The notes beneath the pieces were generated by a model that was given only the letters and a program-made list of their open reading frames with translations, was not told where the DNA came from and ran no database searches. From contig CM048555.1 of NCBI GenBank assembly GCA_026413225.1, forward strand, positions 76,949,785-77,013,784: a DNA stretch of 64,000 nucleotides. Reading direction: 5' to 3'. Positions within the stretch are counted from its first letter, which is position 1, and each line of letters opens with the position of its first letter. This DNA is from Otis tarda (Eukaryota > Chordata > Aves > Otidiformes > Otididae). Position numbers and translations under genes: made by a program. Of the stretch, positions 22,434 to 35,000 are shown piece after piece.

Positions 22434-25400
22434 AAAGAAACCAGAGGGCTGATCTGTAAGTTTTATCCTGTGAGCGACACCATCAAGTGTTATACTAAAA
22501 AATTTTTGTATTTAAGCAGTGATGTCAAGGACCAGAGCTTTCTTTTTCCCAGGGATTAATGATTGACTGGGAGAGTTGATGGCTTGAAGCAAGACTGCAG
22601 GGCATTAAGACAGTTGGCCATCAGTTCACAGAAAATACTCAAGAGTGAGGTTGTTATGAAGTTAGAAGAGCATGTTTTTAAAGGTATTGATTTATGGGAT
22701 TTGTTGTAATTTCTTATTTCCTTTGCTGTGAAATAATTTCTGAGGGAAAGGAAGAAGTATCAAAAAAATTTCTCAAAGGTGGCAGGAAGCAGAGCAGGGA
22801 AGTGGAAATGCCTCAAATGTTTAATATCAGAGATGGATGAAAGTGGTTTGACAAGGATTTCAGGAGTTTTCTGCATTCTCAAGGCGAGAGGTCATCTAAG
22901 ATGAATGTTGCTTGACCAGATTTTTAAAGGTTATAAAAATGTAGCCATTAGCATCTTCAATCAAGCTTGAAAATTTATTTGCAGGAATTTATGTCAGGTT
23001 TTCTGCATTTATTTGTAAGCATAATTTACTTTTTTTTTTTAAATGATTTTGCTCATAATTCAAAATTATTCAGTGATGTTTTCTGTGAGGAAGTTTTCTG
23101 TTGTGCACAGAAATTTACTGCAATAGTGGCTTCCAGGATTTGCTCTTCTAGATTTCCCATTTATGTTTTGCCTTTCTTTCCCTTGAACATCCCTGTGTGT
23201 GGACATGAGCCCAGGAGGAAATCTGCAAGAAATCGCTAACAGGCTTTGTAAAACCTTTCCAGTGAATTTGTGGTTTTCATTTTAACAAATGTTTGAGAAG
23301 ACTTGTCAAGTTGAAAAAGTAGAAGGCTTAGATGAAGAGAGAGAAATAAGGTACTTAGAGGCGCTATTATCTCTGTCTGGTACAATGGTTTTGTTCTGGG
23401 TCAGGGGCTACATGGCCACACGCTCATTTTCTGTCCTCCTGCCCTCCATCCCTCATTTCTGGGACAGGATTGCATCTGGCCTCATATGAAATGTTTATTT
23501 AGGAGAAACGGGAGATGCCAATATCTTTCCAGCCTCACTTACATAAATTACAGTGGTGCTTTACTCTGTGTGCCAAATACTGTGTTTTGTTGGATTATCT
23601 TGGATTTGTCTGTGATGTATCTATCTCTGGAGTCATTCAGAGATAAGCTCTGTAACTATAGGCTCATGCTGGCTTTCCAGGGAGCAGACTTCAGTTTGGA
23701 AGAAGGATCCAGCTTCCCAGAGTTGTGAGCCAAAGACAGTGCAAGTCAGAGATCCTAAAATTAACAGAGACTAAAGGAGACACAGAAATTTGGTTCTGGT
23801 TTTGGGAACTCAGGCACAACAGCACATGTTTGGTTCATAGTTGCATTAGTTGGTGATGGAACCTGATGGATGTTTCTTTCCAGCCATGTGTGCCACAAGA
23901 GAAATCAGTAATGCTTTAGCTAGCTGCTTGGTTGGAAAGCTGGAGAAGCCCTTCCCAGCATCATAGCTTGGTGTGGAGCTGCTTTCACAGAAGAGGAACT
24001 GGGACAGTGCAGCAGGGAGAGCAGGACATGCTACCAGTTAGACCTAATGGTTTTCAAACCAGCTGTGCTAAACTGAACCCCTCTGTTCAACACTCTTCTT
24101 CCCTTCCACCTCAGCAAAGGGATTCTGAACTGGGTTTCTGATTTTTTTTTCTCTGTTGCTGTCAGTCATGGCAGAGTCTGCACACCCCTGGGTCAGTTTC
24201 CTTCTAATTATGGCCTTTCAGCATCACCAGATGCATGGTGAGTGTTTGGTTTTCTTTTTGTTCCCCCTCATTTCTTTTGCAACATCGGGTGCTGATCATT
24301 TCTGGGGGCAAAGTCCTAACTTGACGGCCTAGTGATAATATATAATCTGAAGAAGCATCAGCCCCCATTATTTCTGCCTGATGATAGAAATAAATAATTT
24401 GTAATTTTTTGAAAATCTACACATTTGTCCCGAGAAATTTGAAGCTAGCTGCAGTTCCCTAGTAGATGTCTCAGAGATCCTTTCTGTTGCCCATGGAATT
24501 TCATTTTTGCTACTAAGCTAAACTTCAAGAAAACTAAACTTTCTTCTTTCCCTCTTTCATTTTAACTCCCCAGGACAGATATAGTAGCAAAAAAAATAAT
24601 CTCATCTTGCTTTGTCATTTTACTATTACCTTGTGCAAGATGAACATCCCAATAGGTTCACAGTATTTGCTGAAACAAGTCAGCGTATTTGTTCTTCCAG
24701 TCTCCAGAGGAATATGAAACCTTTCAAAACGCAGATCCTTTTCAGTACTTTAATATGAGAGTCAAGAATTGAGTTCATGTCACTGTGATCTAACTATAGG
24801 AGGTGTGTAAACAGGACAGTAACTTTTAAACAGTCCGTGAAGCCTTCTATGGAAAAATTTATCTCCTGTATCATAGGAACCACCTTAAACTAATCAGAGC
24901 AATAATATACACAAGGATGACATGTCTGGGAATATTCAATGAACATGGTTTTGGGACATAGCTTTACCAGTGTGCAATATCATATGTTTTGTAGTTTATC
25001 AGGTGTAATTAACAGCCATAAGAAGCCCATAACCCGATCCGCTGTAGCTGCTCTCCCACCTCTATCAGCTGTGCAGTAAAGCCTCCGTGCTTGGCAGCTG
25101 TGCAGGTAACGGCAGGGGCAATCTCTGGGTTGTGGGTACAACACCCAAGAGGGAGGGATGGGTCTTGTCCTTCTGTCTGCTGCAGCACAGGACTCTGCAC
25201 TCTCTTTGCGGAGCACGTTGTGTCACCTCTGCGCAGGGGTAACGATTTCCATGATCACTGTGCTCCAGGGATGCTTTTTGCCTTGTTCATTATCAGTCTT
25301 GTACAAAGCTGCTTATACCATATTCTCTTTGACTTTAGCATTGTATTCAGTGGTTTTGACTGGATGTCAGTGTCTTTCATGCCAATTCAGATACCTATGG

Positions 25401-28400
25401 GAAGTCAAACATCTAACTGTTCTTTTTCATTACACAGAAGAATAAAAAGTCAGAACTGTCTGTTGCTGCTGTATTGCCAGGACATCTGTGTTGGAAGTAT
25501 CTTGTAAGTTTGGCAACTTGTCTTTTCCTAGAGCTCTACATTTATCTCTTCCTCTTCTAAATGATTTTGTTCTTTGCAAACTTCCTTTCTAACCATATTC
25601 AGATGCCCTCTCTTGTCTTTCTTCATTGCCTCTTATAATATGAATACTATGAAACATCAAATAAGGTATAAGGTGACAGCAATAGGTGATGTCTCTCCAT
25701 AAAATATGTTGTTAAACTATAGAGCCTGTTGTCTGATCTTTGGATGTTTTGGATACCAAACTTTCTGATGGGTTCGAAGAACAATTGGACAAAGCTACAA
25801 AGAAAAGTCTGCTGAGGACTCTAAGGTCCAAAGGCGTTTCTGTTAACCAGAAAGCCACAAGGCCATTGAAGCTGGAAGAGCATGGTTGGGACAGGACCAC
25901 CACCTATCTACCTTGCTCTAATATCCACTTGAAATACCCGTATGAGCCACTGACAGGAGTCAGGATGCAAGCCCAGAGGAGTCGTCTTCATGCTCTGATC
26001 CCTCACCTCATTCTTGAAACAGCTTCCCTCTGCTTGAATACCAGAAGACGTCAGTCCTCCCTTTCTATTTGCTTCTTGAAATATTCTTCTGCAAAAGCCA
26101 GACTCTTTTTAGCTATCTTTTCTCTATTGAGCTAAAATTGTGCTAAAATGGAGATTCCACCTGCTGTTACTTAAGATGTGGATTTTTACTTTGGTACACG
26201 ACAAGTAAAATAAAAAAAAAAAACCATGTACAGGCACACCCACAAAGGCACCTTGGTTCTACTCAAATTGTCATGTTTAGTTTAGTGTGGGGTTTTTTAA
26301 TTTTTTTTTTAAAGAAAGGGGTCTGTGCGTCAGTTTTGAACAGATTAATGTTGTGTTTCTGCTTGCATAACAAACTGGACTGCCCATCTTGGCTTGAGGA
26401 TGTTTCCCTTCCAACATGGCCGTCGTATAACTGCTTCATGTATCTGTCTGCGATAGTCAGTGTTGGATATCATGTATTTCATTTGCAGGAGAAAATAACT
26501 GTTTTGAAAAAAACTAACGGGAAAGCAAGATCCTATCAGCATGGGTAGTGCTGGCGCTGAGTTTTCAAAGTCTTGTCTATCCTTTTTAGCAACCTTTTGG
26601 AAGCAGAGCTCCTCTTCACAAAGGCAAAGGGAAGCACTTCATCCTACTACACACTCTGCTTAATACCTCTGAATAAATATTTTTAAATGACAACAGAGGA
26701 ATACCATACTTATTTGTTTAAGGACTCCCATTTTCTCTCTCTACATCCTCTTTTGAGTGTTTTCTAGACAGTCTTGGATGACAGAGACTGGGAAGCAAAT
26801 AGGAGAGGTCAAAACAACATGGCTCTGTCAGCTGAATGAGCTCCTTTCTCATCTGTGGTCGTAATTTGAATTATTACAGGTGAGTGCTGAGCAGAGATTT
26901 GGCTGATTCTTCCAGTTTAAGAACAAGGAGTGAAGCACATTGATGTGTGTGATACACATGTGTGGGTTCATGAATGTATTGTACGTGCATACAGATACAC
27001 TCATGTTTTGTTGATGCAAAATCCATCCACTGGCTAAAAAGACCTGACAATTTGATTGCTCTACTTTCTCTTTCCAAAATTGCTCTATTATGTCAAGTTA
27101 TAAGATGTCATATGAAAGACAGATATGGAAAAGTACCCTCTATACAGGCCTAGAGTGATAAATTAATGAGCTATAAACAGCAAAGTAATCATGTTCTCTG
27201 CATCTGAGCCTGGAAGCTTGTCTCTTCACATCCAAACCCACCAGCCTGGAGCTCTTGAGCTGATGGCAAAATTCTCTGACACGTTGCAGCAGCAGGTCTC
27301 CCCTCCTTGCTTACCAGCCACATCACACTCGAGGGAAACATCACATTAGAAGCCAGGAACTCTCATAAAGTTTCAAAGGCAGCATAAACCCTGCTGCCTG
27401 GATGTATAAACCACAATGTGAGGATAGCCACCCTGCTAAAATACGGCTTGGGAGACCAATAATCATTGCAGATCTCTTAGGTCTCTTCTCTGCTTCAGTT
27501 GCCTCTTATTTTTCTACCCCATGGGGCTCTTGTGAGCAGAAGTGCATTGCAGCGTAAGAGGAGCTCTTGCTCAAGGCGCTGAAGGGACATGGAGATGTAC
27601 TGGCAGGGTACCTCTAGATACTGTCAAGAAAGGCGAGATATCCCCAGGGAATGGCACACATCCCAGTGCACGTGCTTGTACTTACCTCTAAAGTGGCCCG
27701 GACTTGATCCTATTACAGTGGTCACGTTAAACTAGCCGGACCGCTGACATGATGCATTAGGATGCCTTTCTGTGCTGTAGCAGGTCATCTGATCGCTCTC
27801 CCCACAGAGTCTCCCACATATTGCTGCGTACCTGAGAGGGTGTCAGTTGGAGTAATTAGTTCACGTTCGCTCGGGAGTCTGAAGAGGGAAGGGGCTTTAA
27901 TTCTCGTTGCTTTTGATCCATTAAGATAAGTTTTAAAATTAAGCTTTCTTTTCCCTCCTCTCCCTAAGGTTGTCAGTGCAAATAGAAGTGTGTTTCATGT
28001 CAACTCTTTGTATGAACGTGCAAAGGAGGCACTAAAAATTCAGTTTTTCTAAAATGCCGGTGGCTGAGGCTCGGACCTTCTCTGGCAAATATGCACATTT
28101 TCAATCGAGGCATTTGCAAAAGCAGCAGGGCAGCCAGGTTCAGACAGACAGCACCAGTTTTATCCCAGGCAGGCAGTGGCACTGAACTTTGCTTAATCTT
28201 CGCCATGCCTGAGAATACAGCTGTAACCTCACAGAAGCGAGCAGATGGCACTTTCTGCCCTCAGTCAAGAGCTTGGGTTGGGAGAGCTTTTATGCACGGT
28301 GCGCTGGGAGCCTCAGCCTGGCCTGATGGGAATTTTCCTTCTCGATCTTCCTCAGACTAGAAGGATGCTGCTTTAATTGACAGGATCAAAAGCAAAGCTT

Positions 28401-30375
28401 AGGCTGGCAGTCAGCCAGCCGTTTCCTTCCTCTCCCTGCAGTTACCTCCCTGTTCGTGGCAGTGGTGGTGAGGGCACTTGCTCAAACAAAATAAACATTT
28501 CTCTTTATTTAACAAGGTAGGCTCCCTCAAAGGTCCTGATTTTATTCAGAAAGGACAATGAAGCTGCTTGGAAAGCTGAAATGTTTGGCACAGTCTTGCA
28601 TGGGGGGAAGGGTTGTTTCTGAGACCATGAGTGCAAAACCCCAGATGTTTGAACCCTTTCATTTCCACCTGCAAAGAACTCGTTCTTTGATTTCCTTTTC
28701 CCCGCTTTGCTGGGGCATTGTTGTCAGGAGACTCTGCAAATGTCAAAACCATTATCAGTCACAGGCAAGCAGACTCTTAATTGAACTTTTATTCTCCTAT
28801 CTAACTTGTTGCACTCCAAAGAAAAGGCTACATTGCTGGCATGGAAATGGCCTTTTGGAAGTCACTGACTGTTAAAAGTAAATTACCTGAAACTGAGATA
28901 TATATGCATATATATTTTTTCCCCATTCAGACCTTCCTTTGATTTTTATATATACACATACAAATAAGCATGTAGATTTTTATAGGTTCATAGTATCTGT
29001 CTGTGTTTATTTACATATATAAAAACAAAATGTAGGGCCAGGTGTTTGAACACACCTTCCCTCTCGCAGCTTCACTCATGCATATAGCATCTCCCAGCTC
29101 ATGAAGCATACTCTTGTCTTGTGACAGGAGCCCACAGAAAATAAAGAAAAAATAAGGAGGGAAAAGTGTGAAATAACAGTCTTGTTTGCTGTCTTGTGCC
29201 GTCTCCATCCTTCTTTTTTTATCCTTTGTTCACATTGTTTCCTTTCTCCATTTATTTTGATTGAGACATGACAGGCAGCCCTGATATTCAGCTGCCTTAG
29301 TCCATAAATGTCTCTTTGGATGATGTTATGCTCCAAACAAAATTCAGGGCAATTGGAATAAATATCCTGAGTCCATTATTAGTCCTTCTGCTTTATTAGG
29401 ACACTTTTCTCCTTTACGTCTCAGAAAGTGGTTAGCTCAGGTCTTGTCAGATCTGCTTTGGCTTCAGGAGTCTTCTGGATTCTAATGGATGTCAAACACT
29501 GCTTCTGCCATTAATCACCCAAAGGACTCCGAGCCGTTAGAGCTGCTTCTGATTTATTTCTAACACACGGTCTAACTGACTGTCCAGGCTCTGGGCTTTT
29601 GTATTGTGTCTTCCATTCCACAGGAATTCAAAACGCTTTACAAAGAAATAACATAATCCTGGCCATTTAGGAACTGAACTCTGAACGCAAGGGGCTTTTT
29701 GTGTCGCTGTGAATAGCCTCCCTTTCCCTTCCATACAATATAACCTGTGCTGAACTAATTTTTAATAGTATGCAATGTCTTTGCAACTAAGTGGAAAAAG
29801 CTTGTGAAACAATCTTGGTTCAGTGCTGTTCAAGCTCGAGGTCATGTCTGTAAAAGGCTGGTTTGGGGTACTCAGCTTCAAGTAGTCTCTGATTTGTGTT
29901 GTGTTTGTACAGAGCAGAAATATTTGTGGTTTCTAAAAATAGGACAAAAAGCAGAGTTGTCAACTGAATGTGCGTTTCGGACAGCGTGTGCAACAAAGAG
30001 GCTGAGTCTTGCAGAAGGGTGCAAGCAGCAGAAATGACCTTACCGTTTTTAATCCCAATCAGACGTGTCAGACATGAACCATTGCTGTTACGGAGAGCAG
30101 GTCTATTAATCTAATTCCAAGCAACTGCTTGGTCTCAGCTCATTCTCCCATAGCTTCTCTGAGATCAGTGGAGTCACCGTCGGTTTAACCCCTCAGTTGG
30201 GTGTCTTTCCTCACCTCTTTCCTCAATGGTGTCTTTCTCAAGGGAAAACCCCAAATTCTGTAGGACCATGGCAGAAAACCCTCCCAGATGTGATTCTTAG
30301 CGTCCTTAGGTTTCATCAAAATGTTCCACAGTTTTTAAGGGAACTATTCTAGGTGCTACCTAATCTAGACCAAGT
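22434..30375. other. Long non-coding stretch, no recognised genes
   Basis: Nearly 8 kb without a recognisable TE or exon. It contains A/T runs at 26212-26223 (12 A) and 26301-26310 (10 T) and an AT-rich part with TATA-type repeats at 28895-29025, including the 18-bp palindrome ATATATATGCATATATAT at 28898-28915. Short open frames on both strands lack coding character; a splice-like site near 25097 (minus) is discussed under rejected items. Confidence 0.55.
28898..28915. repeat. 18-bp AT palindrome
   Basis: ATATATATGCATATATAT is its own reverse complement. It lies in an alternating TA-rich block and is best explained as simple sequence. Confidence 0.9.
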
Positions 30376-30709
30376 CATAGAATCACAGAATAGTTTGGGT
30401 TGGAAGGGACCTTTAAAGGTCATCCAGTCCAACCCCCCTGCAAGAAGCAGGGACGTCTCCAACCAGATCAGGTTGCTCAGAGCCCCGTCCAACCTGCCCT
30501 TGAATGTTTCCAGGGATGGTGCATCCACCACCTCTCTGGGCAACCTGTGCCAGTGTTTCACCACCCTCATCATAAAAAATGTCTTATCCAGTCTGAATCT
30601 ACCTCCTTCTGGTTTAAAACCATTACCCCTCATCCTATCACAACAGGCCCTGCTAAAGAGCTTCTCTCCATCTTTCTAATAAGCTCCCTTTAGGTACTGG
30701 AAAGCCGCA
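30376..30709 (-). mobile_element. CR1 LINE, 5'-truncated 3' fragment (copy B)
   Basis: The plus strand starts CATAGAATCACAGAATAGTT and continues through GGAAGGGACC, GCAAGAAGCAGGGACGTC, CCACCACCTCTCTGGGCAAC and CCATTACCCCTCATCCTATC to GGTACTGGAAAGCCGCA. It extends farther into ORF2 than copies A and C. Minus translation (open frame 30349-30633) resembles the CR1 ORF2 C-terminus, with a short in-frame loss of a few residues after RFRLD compared with copy A. Similarity may continue weakly to about 30760. Confidence 0.95.
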
Positions 30710-31760
30710 TCACACTGTTCTTCAGCTTTGCCCCTCTACTCTGCTGAAACAGCCTGTGTTTTGCAGTAGAGCGTCACTAGCAAGCAGCCAAGGAAAGGAA
30801 AATGGCAGACAGACGGGTCCCGAGCTCTGTCAGCTTCACTGGTAGAAGCAAGCTGTTGCTCTTATTGCTCCCTGCGTGCTACACGAGGCAAGAGTTAAGA
30901 AAGGTCATGCACGTGAATTTTTTTAATCTGTGCTACCCACAAACAATCATTAAGTCCTGACGTGTACTTTAATTAGGCTTCTTGCCTTTTCTTGGGTTGC
31001 AGTTCACAGAATTTTTTGGTTTCCCATGGGTAACCATAGATACCATGCAGGGGGAAGAGGCAGGGAAGAATATTAAATATGCCTCTGTTCTGTTTAAGAG
31101 CTCTGTAGCTCCTGTAACTTACACAGACTTTCTTTTTTTTTTTTTTCTTTTGGATCTCTTTAATAAAAAAACTTTCTATCACTTGATGGCAGTAGAGCTA
31201 TAATATAAATTTATAGATACTGATGCCGCATGGATGCATCGAAGGAAAAAACCCTCATATTTATGTTTGTTCATATATTTTTCTATGGGCTCTGTTTTGT
31301 ATTATAAGTTTTGAAAAGACATAAGGCATAGGAAAGCCTTGTATTTCCAGAAGGGATTAATGCAGAGGATATTTCATTCATTCACAGACGTCATAAATAA
31401 CATTTGGTACAACCAAACATCCCCTAAATTTCTTCAGCTGTAGCTCCAAACTCTGCAAAAGTAAAATAAACTTTCTTATTGCATTTTTAACTTCTATGCA
31501 CATAGTTTTCTTTCTGTTGTTAGCCCTGTGGTAAAGGCAGCAGCTCCTGTAGTCGTGAGCCTGTGAGCTTTCATGCTGCTGGCAACGCTGCTGCTTGCTC
31601 TTTTACAGTCAAAATACCCACATCCAATGCAACAATACTGATAGCAAGTTACCCTCAGCTCTCATTTCCTGAAACTCAGAGAAGTCCCTGACAAATAATA
31701 ACAATTTTCTATAAAACCGACAAATGCCAAAGTCTGTTTTCTCCCACAATCCAGATAAAA
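30710..31760. other. Non-coding spacer between two CR1 copies
   Basis: About 1 kb of unique-looking sequence with a run of 14 T at 31133-31146. No exon recognised. Confidence 0.6.
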
Positions 31761-31956
31761 ATCATAGAATCATAGAATGGTTTGGGTTGGAAGGGACCTT
31801 TAAAGGCCATCCAGTACAACCCCCCTGCAAGGAGCAGGGACGTCTCCAACCAGATCAGGTTGCTCAGAACCCCGTCCAACCTGGCCTTGAGTGTTTCCAG
31901 GGATGGTGCATCCACCACCTCTCTGGGCAACCTGTGCCAGTTTTCCACCACCCTGG
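31761..31956 (-). mobile_element. CR1 LINE, short 3' fragment (copy C)
   Basis: The plus strand starts ATCATAGAATCATAGAATGG and contains TTGGAAGGGACC, GCAAGGAGCAGGGACGTCTC and CCACCACCTCTCTGGGCAAC, ending near CCACCACCCT. Minus translation (open frame 31709-31984) resembles the last part of CR1 ORF2. The flanks carry similar GATAAAAATC (31754-31763) and GATAAAATC (31968-31976) strings, a possible short target-site duplication, although CR1 elements usually lack clear ones. Confidence 0.95.
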
Positions 31957-34869
31957 TGGTAATCTTGGATAAAATCAAGACCATCCCCTAAACACCCTTT
32001 CTACCTCACCCTGGAAGGTGTAGCAGGGCGTGTCTTTACTGGTGGTATAATAAAAATCTGGCTCCGTCCTTTAGAGGCAAACCTGCAATCCAGCTCATGT
32101 TTAATACCACACTGAAGATGCAGTAGCGTGAACTGATTGCCAAATAGCAATGCACCAAAATATGCGCTAATTGCCTTCTTTGTCTTTTTACCCAAGTCAC
32201 TGGCATGCATTACCTGTGGCAGCGAATCCAGGCTGTGCCTTGCCAGAATCAAGCCTTTATTTTGCTGCCTAGCTGCTCTGCGAGCTCCAAAATATTTCCT
32301 CGCCTGGAGTTACGAGCGTGCAATTTCATGAGCTGTCCAAAACTCCGTGCACAAAAATGGCCTTGCCTTCCAGAAGAAAAACACCTCCCTATCCCAGTGC
32401 TGATCACTCTTGGACACTTCGGTATTTTTACCATACTTTGATGGTTCAGTTAGATCAAGCTGTTTTTTCCTCTCTTTTCTTAACTTCCAGTGCTACACTA
32501 CTCTGCAGAACTATCTGGCAGTTGCACAGCTGCAATATTTCACTGCGAAGCGCTCTCCGTTTCAGAGATCCCCAGCCAGAGGCAGAGCAGCCCTGTGGAG
32601 AGCGAGCTGCATTTCACCGTAACCTCTGTCTGTAAGCCTGGGAACCCTGCCGACCAACATCCCCTCCTGCCTTTGAGCGTTTTCCGTTCCTTCTCACTGC
32701 TAGATGGCGAAACTTTTGCTCTGTTCATCCTCATGGATGTTATTTTTGCAGGGGCGTACCAGGAGCAGGGATGCGGTCCCAGGTCTTCTGCAGGCAGGTC
32801 ATCGCCAGCCCCCGCGAGCCCTCCCTTGCCCTTTCCCCATGAAGCTCTTCCAGATAGCCTTGCTTACGCTTTCTCTCTCTCTCACAGGTCTCTCCGGTTC
32901 AATTAATATTTAATTCTTACACTCCCTAGGACAACCTGAACTGGTGCGACGAAGGAAATCTTGTTCCGGGCGGCGTCGGCAGCCTGCTGAACAGCTGCCT
33001 GGGGAGGCGGAAGACACAGACTTGCTTCTCCCTTCTAAATCAGGCAGAGATGGACTTGAAAATATCTCCTGTCAGAAACGTGTCTTAGATATAAATGGAT
33101 CAAGGATTTTGTTTTCTTTCCCCTGCCTCCACAATTCAGAGGGAAAGGGGATGGGTGATTTCTGCAGTCTTAACAGGCAGATGGTCAGCACCATCCATTG
33201 CCCTCTTCTGAGCCCTAGCCTGAGCTGAAAAATGCTTTAGCAGGGTTCTTTATAGATCTAACCCTGAGATTTTTCCCTTGAGGACACAAGTTCCTTCAGG
33301 GGATAGAGCCAAAGCATGTAGACACCAGCACCCACCTTGCAGAGCTTCTCCCTGAGCCCTTGTCCTTACTCTGAGCTGTGAGCGATCCCCACTTAGCAGG
33401 ACCTGGCCTGTATTGTTCCCCATGACTTTGTTCAATCCATGGTTAAGTGAGGAAAACAAGGAAAAAATAACCCCTCTTGGTACCAGATAAACCGCTGTTA
33501 TTTCACTCCAAGGTATTTTGACATTAATGGTGGTGGGAATAGTCAAATAATGATGCCAAGGGAGTGGAGCAATATTTAACTTTCATTTTACCTTGATCTC
33601 ATTACTTGTTAGAAAGCCTATTACAGAACAACTGCTCTCTTGTTTATGCAAGCAAAAGGGGAAGAATAACCATAATTTAAAAACCTGAAATGGCTAAAGA
33701 CAACAGAGAGATTATTTACCCCAAAACAACAATCTCAGCTTTAGCTACAGTAACTTTATAGGAGCTGCTGCAGCCTTTCAGTTATCTGCATTTTATGGCC
33801 GGTGAGGACTTTTACGATAAATTCAGACATTTGCAGTTCCATTATCTGTCATCAGAAAGTGGTTGGTAAATGAGTGAAGGGCTCCAGTTCCCAGGGATGT
33901 TGTGATCCAACATCTGCTGAAGTCTGTGGAAAAACTCCCTGTTCACTTCTGCTGGTTCTGGATCAGGCACTTTTGAAAAAGATGGGAAAGGCAGAATATT
34001 TTTGCCTCTTTATCATTTAGCAGTAAGAAAGCTGTTAGTCTGAAGCCCCTTTCCTGTTCCAATATAATTCCACTGGAGTCAAGTCTTCACTGAAATGTAG
34101 TTATACCAAGAAATATTAGGGCTTGATATCTGGGTAATGAATTAAGTTTGTCCTCAGGAAATGAATGGTCTGATGTACTTCAAATCCCTGCAGGCTATGG
34201 GAGCCAATCTCTCTAAAACGCTGTTTTATAGATGACTCCGCTGGTTCCAGATCCTTCAGAAGGACTGACCTTCCCTCACTAAGCTGAGATGCTACCTGAA
34301 TATACTTAAAAAAAAAAATTACTGAGTTTGTCTGATTTTTTTTTTTCCTTTCATAGAAAAGCATTAACCTTCTTTGTTTAGCTGCCTCCTGAGATAGTTT
34401 TTGGTCCAACAAGCCCACGTTTCTTTGAGGAGAGTCCCCAGCTGCCATTTGCCATCAGCACTATTTCTAGGGTACTGCTGCCAAGCTGCAGGACGCGTCA
34501 GTCTCGGGACTGATTTCTTCCCTGTGGCATTGTAAATACTTTCAGTGTCTGCATAAAGCAAGCCTGGTAGGAATTTACCAGCTGTCTCTGCTGAGGATAA
34601 TATTGTTAAACAACTCATTTCTTCTGAGGTCTTCAATGGAGGAAAATATTAACTGTTCCCTTCATCCTGTTTCCTTCTAAAAAAGAAGGCAAATGGTCCA
34701 GGCTGGTGTCAGTCACCCTTCTCCATCAATTCCACTCTTCCCTCATTTTCAGCACTGAAGTCTGGGGTTAAGCTGAATTCCTCATTAAAAAAAGTCATTT
34801 TCACCACTCCTTGTCCCAGCTCCCTTTCTTTGTTGTACCACCTTCCTCTTCAGCTCATTTGCAGCGATG
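31957..34869. other. Non-coding sequence, locally GC-richer
   Basis: No confident exon. The part at about 32490-33060 is richer in CpG and has pyrimidine tracts before AG (TCTCTCTCTCACAG near 32887 and CACTCCCTAG near 32930). The frames that follow are short and give no recognisable protein. Confidence 0.5.
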
Positions 34870-35000
34870 CCATCTGTTAGGATGGAGATAACCCACTGCA
34901 CTTGGAATATCTAGCCCTGACTAGATCCAGTCTGAATTTCCTTAAGCTGTCCTATGATAACCCCAAGTTATTAAGAAATACTTCATGCTGCCTCTGCCTT
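34870..35000 (-). mobile_element. Possible ancient CR1 remnant
   Basis: GGATGGAGATAACCCACTGC, ACTTGGAATATCT and GATCCAGTCTGAATTTCCTT on the plus strand resemble, with gaps, the antisense old-CR1 text GATGGAGAATCCACCAC, CCTTGGTAAATTG and TCTAGTCTGAATTTG. Only a few blocks match, so this is a weak call. Confidence 0.3.

Noticed and set aside
25009-25200. Minus-strand exon-like piece (AAKHGGFTAQLIEVGEQLQR) after an acceptor at 25097
   Set aside because: The acceptor is reasonable but no good donor follows before a stop; another minus frame and a plus frame are also open.
26345-26542. Minus frame with YRRQIHEAVIRRPCWKG-type peptide
   Set aside because: No donor site after the open part and no family match.
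32490-33060. CpG-richer part with acceptor-like sites and a 138-codon frame
   Set aside because: No donor pairing gives a recognisable protein; CpG density is too local for a CpG-island promoter call.
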